From Candidatus Nitrosymbiomonas proteolyticus (GTDB taxonomy: Bacteria > Armatimonadota > Fimbriimonadia > Fimbriimonadales > Fimbriimonadaceae): a stretch of 64,000 bases of DNA. This document shows positions 23,571 through 32,174 of the stretch, piece after piece; position 1 is the stretch's first letter; every line of letters starts with the position of its first letter. Both the position numbers and the translations under genes were made by a program. The stretch covers positions 868,001-932,000 of the forward strand of contig AP021858.1 of the NCBI GenBank assembly GCA_017347465.1, given 5' to 3'. The notes below the pieces were generated by a model. That model did no database searches. It was not told the DNA's origin and saw only the letters and a program-made list of their open reading frames with translations.

Positions 23571-23983
23571 CAGTTCAAACCCTCGAACTCTGCGACGTCA
23601 CCGGTCCACTTCCCCGGTTGGACATGCGACCATTCGTCCTTCAACGTGCCATCGGCGTGGAACGCTCGTTCGGGCATACAGCCAGCGCAGCCGACGAGCT
23701 GGCACACGAATGGAGTCTTGTAGGTTCCGTCCTCCGAAACAATCTCACGAGTCCCCAACCGACGCGCGATCTGAAACTCCAGCTGAGAAACGATCCGCTT
23801 GAGCGTGACGTACATGGGGCTCGACTGGCCATGCGTCAAATGGCAAATCGTTGACTTCGCGACCCCTGCATCTTTAGCCAGTCTCGACGTTCCCCGAAAA
23901 CTATATCGACTCGTATGAGCCATGATCGCCGCGATGCGATTGTGACAACGGACCGGACCGGACGTGCTTGATTTGTTCTTCAT
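23570..23983 (-). CDS. helix-turn-helix protein with C-terminal Cys cluster
   Basis: About 137 residues. The middle has a Cro/C1-type helix-turn-helix: SRLAKDAGVAKSTICHLTHG, continuing SPMYVTLKRIVSQLEFQIARRLG, as in DNA-binding regulators. The C-terminal part has CQLVGCAGC followed by a Trp/His-rich stretch, a possible zinc site. The start at 23983 is chosen because residues before MKNKSSTSG are not protein-like; the frame extends to 24019. It is coupled to the Mrr-like gene by TGATG. A regulator of the leftward operon is inferred. Confidence 0.65.
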   Translation of the reverse strand: MKNKSSTSGPVRCHNRIAAIMAHTSRYSFRGTSRLAKDAGVAKSTICHLTHGQSSPMYVTLKRIVSQLEFQIARRLGTREIVSEDGTYKTPFVCQLVGCAGCMPERAFHADGTLKDEWSHVQPGKWTGDVAEFEGLN

Positions 23984-24050
23984 GCTCAGAGCGTGCCAAG
24001 GCAGGCAAGGTGGCCGCATTTAGTGAACATTAGACCGAACATTTACCGAA

Positions 24051-24611
24051 CTATCGTAAACGCTTCGCCAGCCGACGCGCAACCTGGTTTTCGCTAACGG
24101 GAAGATCCCTCACCATCTGGGACACTACCGTTGAGGCGTTGACAAGTTTTAGTCGGTTCGCGCGAACAAAGGCACGAGCATAGTGCGGTGACTTGAAGTC
24201 GAACGAGTGAATGTTGCCAGCTGACCCAAGGTAGATCAGGGCGCGAGACACCGTGCAGCAAGTTGCTCCGGATCGAATCCGAGGGATCAGCAGAGCGGTC
24301 ACAAGCATGGTTAGCAGAATAGACCCGGCGAAGAATCCGAAGCCGAGCCGTGCATCGATAAGAATTGCGTACAGGAGCGAACAAAAACCGAGCAGTGCGG
24401 CAATGGACAATCCTACGATGAAAGCTCGATCAGTGCGAGCGACGTGGCGACGGCATTCTTGGCAATACGGCACGTCCCATGCCCAACCACGAGTGCGAGA
24501 GTTCCGATTCCGCTCGGTGCCACTAAGCGTGATCGTTGTTTCAGGAAAGCCGCCACAACAGGCACACTCACGGGGAAAGACGAACTGTTTACCGGCCGCT
24601 TCAATGCGCAT
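24051..24611 (-). CDS. zinc-ribbon membrane protein of unknown function
   Basis: A 186-residue protein. The N-terminal 55 residues have two Cys pairs, RECACCGG and PYCQECRRH, forming a likely zinc ribbon. Two hydrophobic segments follow (FIVGLSIAALLGFCSLLYAI, FGFFAGSILLTMLVTALLI), then a cytoplasmic domain with VSRALIYLG and the repeated FDFKSPHYARAFVRAN pattern. This resembles bacterial proteins with a zinc ribbon before two membrane helices. ATG at 24611 is used because the open frame beyond it overlaps the neighbour's 3' end and does not look like protein. A terminator and the SLOG gene lie upstream. No specific function can be assigned. Confidence 0.55.
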   Translation of the reverse strand: MRIEAAGKQFVFPRECACCGGFPETTITLSGTERNRNSRTRGWAWDVPYCQECRRHVARTDRAFIVGLSIAALLGFCSLLYAILIDARLGFGFFAGSILLTMLVTALLIPRIRSGATCCTVSRALIYLGSAGNIHSFDFKSPHYARAFVRANRLKLVNASTVVSQMVRDLPVSENQVARRLAKRLR

Positions 24612-24670
24612 GCAACGACCGTGCTCCGCCTTTCTTGACGGGGAAAACAGTGAGGCTTCAAACGAACAAA

Positions 24671-24688
24671 GCCCCTCAAACGAGGGGC
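24671..24688 (-). terminator. intrinsic terminator after the SLOG-like gene
   Basis: GCCCCT and AGGGGC form a 6-bp stem with a 6-base loop, five bases after the SLOG-like stop codon. On the minus strand it is followed by TTTGTTCG, a weak T-tract. Partial termination would lower expression of the genes further left. Confidence 0.5.
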
Positions 24689-24693
24689 GGGTC

Positions 24694-25281
24694 TTAGAAC
24701 TCGGGATTGCCGAACAGGCAGCCTCCAAGTTCTTGGTTGACGATCTTGCGGACGAGGCGATCCACAGTTGGGTTGTGCCGAGCGAACGTGGGCAGCTTCT
24801 CTGGTGCACGACGCGACACCACCAGGTCCGTTCGCTCATCCCACTGGTACCGCCAGAGCCTGGCAGCGCGGAAGGGTTCCTGCTTCAGGTCACCTCCCAG
24901 GTGATACTTGAAGCCTCCAGAAACCACCAATATCCGAGGAGCGCCCCACCTCAAAGGAACGACTGCCGCCCGCATGTGAGCCGGGCTATGAATGCCCGTG
25001 ACGAGGACCTTGCCCTCAAGAATGGATTGCTCTGCCATTCGCTCGATCTCAACGAGTTCGTCGGGGGCGTGATCCGGGGGACCACAGGCCTGCGAGATCA
25101 TGGCCATGTTGACACTCAGCAACCTGACGTTGCCGTAGAGCCACAGACCAGCAGGCTCATAGAAGCCTGGTTCCTGATCAAAGGGCGCTGATCGAGTGGG
25201 GACCTCAATCGAAAGGGACGATTTCGTGGCCGATCGGCCTGGAAGCGTCGAAGCTCCCGCTCCGACGGCGGTTCGAGACAT
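24694..25281 (-). CDS. SLOG/DprA-like Rossmann-fold protein
   Basis: A 195-residue protein whose middle (about residues 50-130) follows the nucleotide-binding pattern of DprA/LOG-type proteins: YGNVRLLSVN at the first strand, a helix, then GKVLVTGIHSPAHMRAAVVPLRWGAPRILVVSGGF. In DprA the 'G.vvvSG.A.GiD..aH.gAl..gG.tiaVl' segment holds the same place. The C-terminal part (RLWRYQWDERTDLVVS) is basic. SLOG domains occur in DNA uptake and in ligand-sensing defence proteins. Here it is the first gene of the leftward operon; AGGAGGT lies six bases before the ATG. Ligand and role unknown. Confidence 0.6.
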   Translation of the reverse strand: MSRTAVGAGASTLPGRSATKSSLSIEVPTRSAPFDQEPGFYEPAGLWLYGNVRLLSVNMAMISQACGPPDHAPDELVEIERMAEQSILEGKVLVTGIHSPAHMRAAVVPLRWGAPRILVVSGGFKYHLGGDLKQEPFRAARLWRYQWDERTDLVVSRRAPEKLPTFARHNPTVDRLVRKIVNQELGGCLFGNPEF

Positions 25282-25444
25282 GTCTGATACCTCCTAGGTG
25301 CGACCAGCCTTGGCGGTCGCAATCCAGGCGTATCAAGCCCGTCAATCAGCAAGCAAAATCCGCTGCTTGAGCCGAACGAACGGAACGTTCAAGCTGAACT
25401 GTCTGGCATTCGCTCCATAATCCAGGCAATATCCAAGGGAAAAC

Positions 25445-28327
25445 ATGCAACTCACGGACTACCACGCCGCGTTCTTCGCGCACGAACTCACCAAACGCAG
25501 CGCTTCAGACAGCGTTGAAAAGCTCGCGCACGTACTGGCGGACGCTCAGGTAGACCTCAACCCCCACCAGGTCGAGGCGGCACTCTTCGCGTTTCGAAAC
25601 CCGTTCTCAAAGGGAGCGATTCTCGCAGACGAAGTCGGACTGGGAAAAACCATCGAGGCAGGTCTCCTACTTGCTCAAAACTGGGCCGAACGCAAACGAA
25701 GGTTGCTTGTCATCGTCCCCGCCAACCTGCGGAAGCAGTGGAGTCAGGAACTGGCCGACAAGTTCTACCTACCTTCCGTGATCCTGGAAGCGAGGAGCTT
25801 TAATGAAGCCATCGCGAAAGGCAATCTCAACCCGTTCAAGCAAGACGCCATCATCCTTTGCTCGTACCAGTTCGCCAAGGCAAAAGAGCCCTACGTCAAG
25901 CAAACCGATTGGAATCTCGTTGTGATCGATGAGGCCCACAGGCTTCGGAACGTGTACAAGGGCACGAGCAAGATTGCCCTTTCGATCAAGAACTCTGTTG
26001 CGCCGTTTCCGAAGGTTCTGCTGACCGCTACACCGCTCCAGAACAGCCTGTTGGAACTGTACGGCCTGGTCAGCATCATCGATGACTACGCTTTTGGCGA
26101 TCAGAAGAGCTATCGCCAACGGTTCACGAGGCTCGGTGAGAACGAGGACTTCGCCGAACTCAAAGAGCGGCTTGCTCCGATTTGCAAGCGAACGCTGAGA
26201 CGGCAGGTTCTGGAATATGTCAGATACACGAACCGCCACGCTTTGGTGCAGGAGTTCGTGCCAACCGAAGAAGAACAACAACTCTACGATCTCGTTTCCG
26301 AATACCTGCAGGCGGACAAACTTTACGCTCTCCCGGCCAGTCAGCGAGCGTTGGTGACTCTCATTCTTCGAAAGCTTCTCGCCTCGTCAACCTACGCCAT
26401 TTCAGGAACCCTTCAAAGCTTGATTGATCGCCTGTCAGAAGCCGAGGCCGACGCTGAACGAGTTGAAGCCGCTCCAGAGGACTTGCCGAGCGAATGGGAA
26501 GACTACGACGAGCTGGCCGATGAATGGAGCGAAGAGGACGAAGAAGGGCCAAAGAAGGGTGAGCCGCTGACTCCCGAGCAGCTGGCTGAATTGAAGATGG
26601 AGAAGGCTAAGCTCCAAGAATTCTGTGCCCTGGCAAAGTCCATCGTCAAGAACTCCAAAGGCGAGGTTTTGCTCACGGCATTACGCCGAGGTTTCGACGC
26701 GGCCGCAAAAGCTCAGCAGGAAAGAGGAGGCGCCACGCTTCAGCAGAAGGCCGTCATCTTCACCGAATCCAGGCGAACTCAGGAGTATCTGTTCCGCATC
26801 CTTGGCGAGACCGAGTTTGCTGGCAAGGTCATGCTCTTCAACGGCACCAACAACGACCAACTTTCCAAAGACATCTATCAGGAGTGGCTGACGAAGCATG
26901 CGGGCACCGACAAGATCAGCGGATCGAAGTCCGCCGATATGCGCCAAGCGTTAGTCGAACACTTCCGCGACAACGCTTCGATCCTGATTGCAACCGAGGC
27001 GGCCGCCGAGGGAATCAACCTGCAATTCTGCAATCTCGTGGTCAACTACGATTTGCCCTGGAACCCTCAACGAATCGAGCAGAGGATCGGGCGATGCCAC
27101 CGATACGGTCAGAAGTTCGACGTGGTTGTAGTCAACTTTCTGAACAAGAGCAACGCCGCTGACGTGCGAGTGTACGAATTGCTTGACGAGAAGTTCAAGC
27201 TCTTCAACGGCGTCTTCGGAGCTAGTGACGATGTGCTTGGCGCGGTTGAATCAGGCGTGGATTTCGAGAAGCGAATCGCCTCGATCTATCAAAAGTGCCG
27301 GACGCCTCAGCAGATCGCGTTTGAGTTCGATGAACTGCAAAGGGACCTCGAAGGCGACATCGAGGCGACCCAGCGAGACGCTCGCGAGAAGCTCCTCGAC
27401 AACTTCGATCAGGAAGTGGTCGAGAAGGTTCGTGTCGAGAGCAAGGACGCACTTGACCGATTCCAGCACCAACTGTGGCTCTTGACGAGACACGTCCTCA
27501 AAGACCACGCATCGTTCGAGGACGCGACTTTCTCATTCCAGCTGGTCCAGAACCCATTTCCGCCCGAAACTATCCACGCGGGGCCATATCGCGTTGGCAA
27601 GAACGTGGAGAATGCCAACACCTACCGCGTGGGTCATCCGCTCGCTCAAAAAGTGATTACGTCGGCCACGTCGAAAGAGCTACCCGAAGCTGAGGTCACG
27701 TTCGACTACACCGGCTCAAGGAAGAACATTGCGATCCTGAACGACTTCACCGGGAAGTCGGGGTATCTCGCCTGTGTCAAGCTGACGATGACCGCTTTGG
27801 AAACTGAGGATCGCCTCGTGATGATTGGCGTCACCGACGATGGTGAAGTTCTCGATGAGCACCAAGCCCGTCGCATGTTTGACCTTCCGGCCTCAGTCGG
27901 CGGACGTACGGCGGTGCCGGAGACGATCAAGAACCATCTCGAAGGCTCGGTCCAGATCAAGAAGAAGATCATTTTGGACGAAGCCTCCGTTCGCAATGGA
28001 TCTTGGTTCGACACGGAAATGGAAAAGCTCGACCACTGGGCCGAAGATCGTCGTGCAAGTCTTAAGTCGGAACTTGCCGAGCTTGACGCGAACATCAGGG
28101 AATCCAAGAAAGCTGCTCGATTGGCCGGAAGCCTGCCGGAAAAGCTGGAGAAGCAGCGGCAAGTTCGGAACCTCGAAACAAAGCGCGAAGAAGCGTGGAG
28201 AGCCTACGACCAGGCGAGTCGAGAAGTCGATCAGCAGAAGGATTCGTTGCTAGACGAGATCAGCAAGCGGCTTGAGCAGCACATCCAAGAGGACCGTCTC
28301 TTCACGATCCGCTGGCACGTGACCTAG
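25445..28327 (+). CDS. SNF2-family helicase of a restriction/defence operon
   Basis: A 960-residue superfamily 2 ATPase. The N-terminal core has the Q-like LNPHQVEAALFAF, Walker A DEVGLGKT (62-69), DEAH (162-165), TATPLQN and the R-rich KRTLRRQV. An acidic linker lies at about 340-380. The second core has KAVIFTESRRTQEYL, ATEAAAEGINLQFC and QRIGRCHRYGQ. The last ~300 residues form a helical, coiled region. This architecture (RapA/DISARM-type SNF2) accompanies restriction modules in many defence islands. It faces the type III-like operon across the toxin-antitoxin pair and ends 4 bases inside the antitoxin gene on the other strand. A GGG lies four bases before the ATG. A role in DNA translocation or remodelling during defence is inferred. 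Confidence 0.88.
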   Translation: MQLTDYHAAFFAHELTKRSASDSVEKLAHVLADAQVDLNPHQVEAALFAFRNPFSKGAILADEVGLGKTIEAGLLLAQNWAERKRRLLVIVPANLRKQWSQELADKFYLPSVILEARSFNEAIAKGNLNPFKQDAIILCSYQFAKAKEPYVKQTDWNLVVIDEAHRLRNVYKGTSKIALSIKNSVAPFPKVLLTATPLQNSLLELYGLVSIIDDYAFGDQKSYRQRFTRLGENEDFAELKERLAPICKRTLRRQVLEYVRYTNRHALVQEFVPTEEEQQLYDLVSEYLQADKLYALPASQRALVTLILRKLLASSTYAISGTLQSLIDRLSEAEADAERVEAAPEDLPSEWEDYDELADEWSEEDEEGPKKGEPLTPEQLAELKMEKAKLQEFCALAKSIVKNSKGEVLLTALRRGFDAAAKAQQERGGATLQQKAVIFTESRRTQEYLFRILGETEFAGKVMLFNGTNNDQLSKDIYQEWLTKHAGTDKISGSKSADMRQALVEHFRDNASILIATEAAAEGINLQFCNLVVNYDLPWNPQRIEQRIGRCHRYGQKFDVVVVNFLNKSNAADVRVYELLDEKFKLFNGVFGASDDVLGAVESGVDFEKRIASIYQKCRTPQQIAFEFDELQRDLEGDIEATQRDAREKLLDNFDQEVVEKVRVESKDALDRFQHQLWLLTRHVLKDHASFEDATFSFQLVQNPFPPETIHAGPYRVGKNVENANTYRVGHPLAQKVITSATSKELPEAEVTFDYTGSRKNIAILNDFTGKSGYLACVKLTMTALETEDRLVMIGVTDDGEVLDEHQARRMFDLPASVGGRTAVPETIKNHLEGSVQIKKKIILDEASVRNGSWFDTEMEKLDHWAEDRRASLKSELAELDANIRESKKAARLAGSLPEKLEKQRQVRNLETKREEAWRAYDQASREVDQQKDSLLDEISKRLEQHIQEDRLFTIRWHVT

Positions 28328-29412
28328 TCATCCCTAGTCGCGACCCACTGGAACCTGATCTTGAGGTTGTTGAGCGCGCTCCAATCAATCAGCCTTTCTT
28401 TCTGAAGCCGACCTACGACGATCCCGGGAGAAATTCCAAGCGACTCTGCAAAGTTTCTCACGCTCGGTCCATCAAACGAGCGTTCGGCAATAAATTCCCT
28501 GAACGCAGTCGGTGGAATCAAAAGATTTGCCGCGAACTCATTCGCCTCCGCTTCCTCAACACTGTTATTGCCGGGCGTCTCCAAGAAAACCGCGCGCTTT
28601 TGATGCTTGAGGATATGGCACGATTCATGGAAGATTGTGAACCAAAAGTGGTCGTTTGTTTTGTAAAGCAGGGTGATCTGGATGACGGCCTTTGAGCCAA
28701 GCCATCGTGTTGCCCCAGAGACCCCCATTGAGGGAAGTTCGGGGATGAACAAAAGCGCGACTCCCGCATCAGCAAAGAGCTTGCGCAGTATCGAGTCGAA
28801 CTCGTCAGGAGTCTGGCAGGTCAACTTCCTAGCCTCCAAAACAGCCGCTTCGAAGTCCTTTTCAGAGTATTGGCCTGTCTCCACATCGGCGGCTTCAATT
28901 TCGCCCTGACGAAGCCAAGCGGCTATCAAGTTGTCCTTGGCTAAGTTCGACGCCGCAGACCTTCGATACATTGGACTCAGGGTTGCTTGCCAGGCAATGA
29001 ACGCAGAGCGATCCACTACACCAAAGAACTTGAGCAGGTTAAAGAACTTCTCACGCGCGTTGGTTGTCGCAGGAATCCAACCGTGTTGAGCCATCCTCGC
29101 ATAGGGAAAGGATCGAGCCCACGCGAGGTCATCCTCGGCGGGCTCAGCAATGCTTTGTCGCGTGAGCCACTCGCGATAGCGAGCTTCGCGACTGTTCCAG
29201 AAGTGAGCAGGGGTTCCAAGGACCCGCTCAAGGTCCAATGCGAGATCAGGCGTGATTGGGGCCTTCCCGTTCACGATCTGACTCAAGTTTTTGTCAGACC
29301 GTCCCAACTTGATGCTCAGCTCCTTCTGCGTAATGCCGCGCTCATCCAGGAGATCACTTAAGGTGTCTCCTGGCGGTGAGGCCCAGTTCGGTGCAAAGGC
29401 GGTCTTATTCAT
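28324..29412 (-). CDS. higA: HigA-like antitoxin fused to ImmA/IrrE metallopeptidase
   Basis: A 362-residue protein. The N-terminus is an XRE helix-turn-helix of HigA type (LSDLLDERGITQKELSIKLG, then KNLSQIVNGKAPIT and ALDLERVLGTPAHFW). The C-terminal ~150 residues are an ImmA/IrrE zinc peptidase: the HExxH motif reads FHESCHILKH, and the third ligand region is EEAEANEFAANLLIP. HTH-ImmA proteins act as regulators or antitoxins that cleave or release repressors. It follows the toxin gene by 27 bases, the usual toxin-first order of hig systems, and its end overlaps the convergent SNF2 gene by 4 bases. Autoregulation through the palindromes before the toxin gene is inferred. Confidence 0.88.
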   Translation of the reverse strand: MNKTAFAPNWASPPGDTLSDLLDERGITQKELSIKLGRSDKNLSQIVNGKAPITPDLALDLERVLGTPAHFWNSREARYREWLTRQSIAEPAEDDLAWARSFPYARMAQHGWIPATTNAREKFFNLLKFFGVVDRSAFIAWQATLSPMYRRSAASNLAKDNLIAAWLRQGEIEAADVETGQYSEKDFEAAVLEARKLTCQTPDEFDSILRKLFADAGVALLFIPELPSMGVSGATRWLGSKAVIQITLLYKTNDHFWFTIFHESCHILKHQKRAVFLETPGNNSVEEAEANEFAANLLIPPTAFREFIAERSFDGPSVRNFAESLGISPGIVVGRLQKERLIDWSALNNLKIRFQWVATRDD

Positions 29413-29439
29413 GATTCTCCAATGTTTGTGTGTCGTGTC

Positions 29440-29772
29440 TCAGTGGTAGTCGATGACTTCAAGGATTTGGATCGAGCGAACTTGGTTCCAATCGATTCCC
29501 CCGTCGTCCTTCAACGCGGGTGGTTCATCCGCGGGCTGAAAGATCAACCGGTAGTTTGCGTTGAGCCGAACCGAAAGCTGACCCTTCCGGTCTCCGACCA
29601 ACTCTTCGCACCGCCCTGCCAAGAGGCGCATTTCCTCCAGCACTTGCACAGCGTCGAGATCGGCCAAGCGCTTTTGAAGCGCCTTGGCTCGTTCCGCGCC
29701 GTAGGCCCTGACCATGCTAGCGTGGTCATTCATGTCCCTTTCGAGCCGGTCCGTGGCAAAACTGATGTCCAA
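29440..29772 (-). CDS. higB: HigB/RelE-type toxin
   Basis: A 110-residue protein of the RelE/ParE superfamily, mRNA interferases that act on ribosomes. Matching family stretches are ISFATDRLERDMND, YGAERAKALQKRLADL, the ELVGDRKGQLSVRLNANYRLIF strand pair and a C-terminal IQILEVIDYH. The start is TTG at 29772: an in-frame stop lies 27 bases upstream, no ATG or GTG is available before residue 14, and the residues from there match the family's usual beginning. It precedes the HigA-ImmA gene and follows two palindromic operators. A safeguard for the neighbouring restriction module is a reasonable inference. Confidence 0.85.
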   Translation of the reverse strand: MDISFATDRLERDMNDHASMVRAYGAERAKALQKRLADLDAVQVLEEMRLLAGRCEELVGDRKGQLSVRLNANYRLIFQPADEPPALKDDGGIDWNQVRSIQILEVIDYH

Positions 29773-29788
29773 GTCACCATTCCCGCAC

Positions 29789-29813
29789 TCTCTTTACGTT
29801 CTCGGTAAAGAGA
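29789..29813. promoter_or_regulatory. operator palindrome 1 of the toxin-antitoxin promoter
   Basis: TCTCTTTAC and GTAAAGAGA are perfect reverse complements across a 7-base spacer, just upstream of the TTG start of the toxin. It lies downstream of a candidate -10 box (TACACT on the minus strand, 29823-29828). HTH-antitoxin repression at this site is inferred. Confidence 0.65.
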
Positions 29814-29834
29814 ATGTTTCGCAGTGTACCCACC

Positions 29835-29846
29835 ATTTACGTAAAT
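29835..29846. promoter_or_regulatory. operator palindrome 2 (ATTTACGTAAAT)
   Basis: A perfect 12-base palindrome that shares the TTTAC/GTAAA half-sites with palindrome 1 and lies near the -35 region of the leftward promoter. Its position between the divergent toxin and small-protein/mod genes means that a bound antitoxin could control both directions. Confidence 0.6.
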
Positions 29847-29925
29847 CGGTCGGGTATTCTGAATCTGGAGACGACGGCGATGCAAGTCAGGAATTTTTGA
29901 CCGGCACGCGCGTCGACTGAAACGT

Positions 29926-30108
29926 ATGGCAAAAAACACAGGAAACGGGTTCAGGCGTGGCTCGGTCGACAATCGCACGCAGGTTCAGAATCCTAAGAAT
30001 GGGAACTGGACCAAGCGGGACACGGAGACCGGTCGCTTCATGGACCAGAAGCAAGATGGCGAACCCTTCAAGGGCGTAGCCAAGGAAGTAGACGACCGAC
30101 GCGACTGA
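29926..30108 (+). CDS. conserved 60-residue small protein of a restriction locus
   Basis: A 60-residue, highly polar, basic/acidic protein: residues 12-25 read GSVDNRTQVQNPKN, and 29-45 TKRDTETGRFMDQKQDG, then PFKGVAKE. The pattern 'GxxxxxxVxNRxQxxNP' plus 'xKRDxxTGRFMDxKxDGxPFKGVxKE' is one I recognise as recurring in small unannotated bacterial proteins; I cannot give a function. It is the first gene rightward of the divergent control region, 116 bases before mod, so co-transcription is probable. Conserved charged residues and no hydrophobic core suggest a nucleic-acid- or protein-binding peptide. Start ATG at 29926. Confidence 0.7.
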   Translation: MAKNTGNGFRRGSVDNRTQVQNPKNGNWTKRDTETGRFMDQKQDGEPFKGVAKEVDDRRD

Positions 30109-30224
30109 GTGGCGGCATGACCGGAGCCAAGCCCAAACCAGGCTTGGCTCTACTGAACAAAGAAAAACCCTTGCGCGAACCAGTAGAATCCGGTTCAATC
30201 AGGCTGAAAGGAACTCAAATCCAC

Positions 30225-32174
30225 ATGAACGAACCCAACGCCAACACCGAAGTTGAGAAGCTCGACCTGAGTTCGCTGGATGTTGCTGAGCTGAAGCGCC
30301 AGAAGCTGGTTGAACTCTTCCCTGAAGTCAGAACCGAAGGCGGGAAGATCGATTTCGAGCGCTTGAAGGCGGCGCTGGGCGAGATGGTGGATGCAGGCCG
30401 TGAGCGGTATGGTATGAACTGGCCGGGAAAGGCTGAGTGCATGCGAACGATCCAGGCTCCGAGCATGGGCACGCTACTCCCGATGCCCGACGAGAGCGTG
30501 GATTGGGACACGACCGAGAATGTGATCATCGAGGGCGACAACCTGGAGGTGCTCAAGCTGCTTCAGAAGAGCTACCTCGGCAAGATCAAGATGATCTACA
30601 TTGATCCTCCGTACAACACCGGCAACGACTTTATCTACCCGGATAACTACTCTGAGTCGCTCCAGACCTATCTTGAGTACACGGGGCAGCTTGACGCCGA
30701 AGGACGACGATTCACCACAAATGTGGAGTCCGACGGCCGCTTTCATTCGAAGTGGCTGAACATGATGTACCCCCGCCTCTACTTGGCCCGGCAGCTCCTA
30801 AGGCCCGACGGAGTCTGTTTTATCAGTATCGACGATACCGAAAGTGTAAATGTGAAGGCTGTTTGCGATGAGATTTTTGGCGCGGAGAATTTTGTCGCTG
30901 ATCTGACCGTCGTCAACAACTTGAAAGGGCGCAATGACAAGCGTTACATCGCTCGAGCAAACGAGCGACTTTTCATGTATGTAAGATCAGATGAGTTTGA
31001 GGAAGCTGGTCTGGAGATGTCTGAAAAACAGATCGGTGAATATTCCGAACAAGACGCTGTTGGACGATACCGACTACTTGGTTTGCGAAAACGAGGTGGA
31101 GCTGACACCCGAGAGCTTCGCCCAAAGATGTTCTACCCAATATATGTCAGCCCTCTTACGGGTGAGGTTTCGTTGATTCAAGATTCACACTTCTCGGTTG
31201 AGGTCTTGCCAAGAAAGTCTGACGACTCAGACGGTTGTTGGCGATGGGGTCTTGAGACCACACGTAATCGGCTAGACCAGCTTTACGGTCGAAAGGTAGG
31301 AGGCTCAAGTAAATTCGATGTTTTCGAAAAGGACTACCTTGAAACGGATGGCGAATTGAAACGCATAAAGCCAAAGTCGGTTATGAGTGGCACGGCATAC
31401 TCAACAGATGGCGCAACAAAGGCGTTTCGCGAACTGATGGGCGACATTGAGTTTTCAAATCCAAAGCCAGTACCCTTTCTCTCAGATCTGATCAGCTATG
31501 CAACTAATCCGACAGAGAATGCAATAGTTCTAGATTTTTTTGCGGGGTCAGGGACCACGGGGCACGCAGTGTTTGAGTCCAATGCACGAGATGGCGGCAA
31601 CCGGCGATTTGTGCTCGTTCAACTCCCAGAGCCGGTTGAGGACACACGGATTTCTTCAATTGCTAGCGTCACAATCGAGAGGGTCAGGCGCGCAGCTAAG
31701 CTCTTCGCGTCGAAGATCGAGCAAAGTCTATTGGATGACACGTCCGCGGTGGACCTAGGGTTCCGAGCATTCAGGCTCGCGCCATCAAACTTTATCCCAT
31801 GGGACGGAACCGCATCCAACGACGCCGAACAGTTGGCCAAGCAGCTGAAGCTAGGCATTGACCACACCCGAGGTGATCGCACCCCACAAGACCTACTCTT
31901 TGAAGTCCTCCTCAAGTCTTGGGGCGAACCCGCGCTCAGCCTGCAAGTTGGTGAGGAGGCTATCGAGGGCGTTCGCGTTTTCTCCATTGCTGAAGGCGCA
32001 TTCCTTATCTGCCTTGAGGAGAAGGTCACTCTTGAGTTCATTCGCGCCCTCGCCGCTCGAAAGCCGGATCGCGTCGTCATGCGCGAATCCGCCTTCGCCG
32101 GCAACGACCAGCTGAAGACCAACGCCGTCCAGACTTTCAAGTCTCAAGGCGTGACCAGCTTCAAGGTGGTGTGA
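30225..32174 (+). CDS. mod: type III-like adenine-specific DNA methyltransferase (Mod)
   Basis: A 649-residue N6-adenine methyltransferase of the beta class. The catalytic DPPY motif is IYIDPPYNTGNDF (127-136), and the AdoMet-binding FAGSGTTGHAV lies at about 438-447, the order typical of Mod subunits. An N-terminal helical segment (ELKRQKLVELFPEV) also fits Mod. The central ~200 residues (about 215-430), including the target-recognition region, are encoded by DNA visibly richer in A/T than the flanks. ATG at 30225 is chosen for AAAGGAA upstream; the frame extends to 30117. The TGA overlaps the KilA-N start (TGATG). It modifies host DNA and gives Mod-Res complexes their sequence specificity. 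Confidence 0.93.
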   Translation: MNEPNANTEVEKLDLSSLDVAELKRQKLVELFPEVRTEGGKIDFERLKAALGEMVDAGRERYGMNWPGKAECMRTIQAPSMGTLLPMPDESVDWDTTENVIIEGDNLEVLKLLQKSYLGKIKMIYIDPPYNTGNDFIYPDNYSESLQTYLEYTGQLDAEGRRFTTNVESDGRFHSKWLNMMYPRLYLARQLLRPDGVCFISIDDTESVNVKAVCDEIFGAENFVADLTVVNNLKGRNDKRYIARANERLFMYVRSDEFEEAGLEMSEKQIGEYSEQDAVGRYRLLGLRKRGGADTRELRPKMFYPIYVSPLTGEVSLIQDSHFSVEVLPRKSDDSDGCWRWGLETTRNRLDQLYGRKVGGSSKFDVFEKDYLETDGELKRIKPKSVMSGTAYSTDGATKAFRELMGDIEFSNPKPVPFLSDLISYATNPTENAIVLDFFAGSGTTGHAVFESNARDGGNRRFVLVQLPEPVEDTRISSIASVTIERVRRAAKLFASKIEQSLLDDTSAVDLGFRAFRLAPSNFIPWDGTASNDAEQLAKQLKLGIDHTRGDRTPQDLLFEVLLKSWGEPALSLQVGEEAIEGVRVFSIAEGAFLICLEEKVTLEFIRALAARKPDRVVMRESAFAGNDQLKTNAVQTFKSQGVTSFKVV

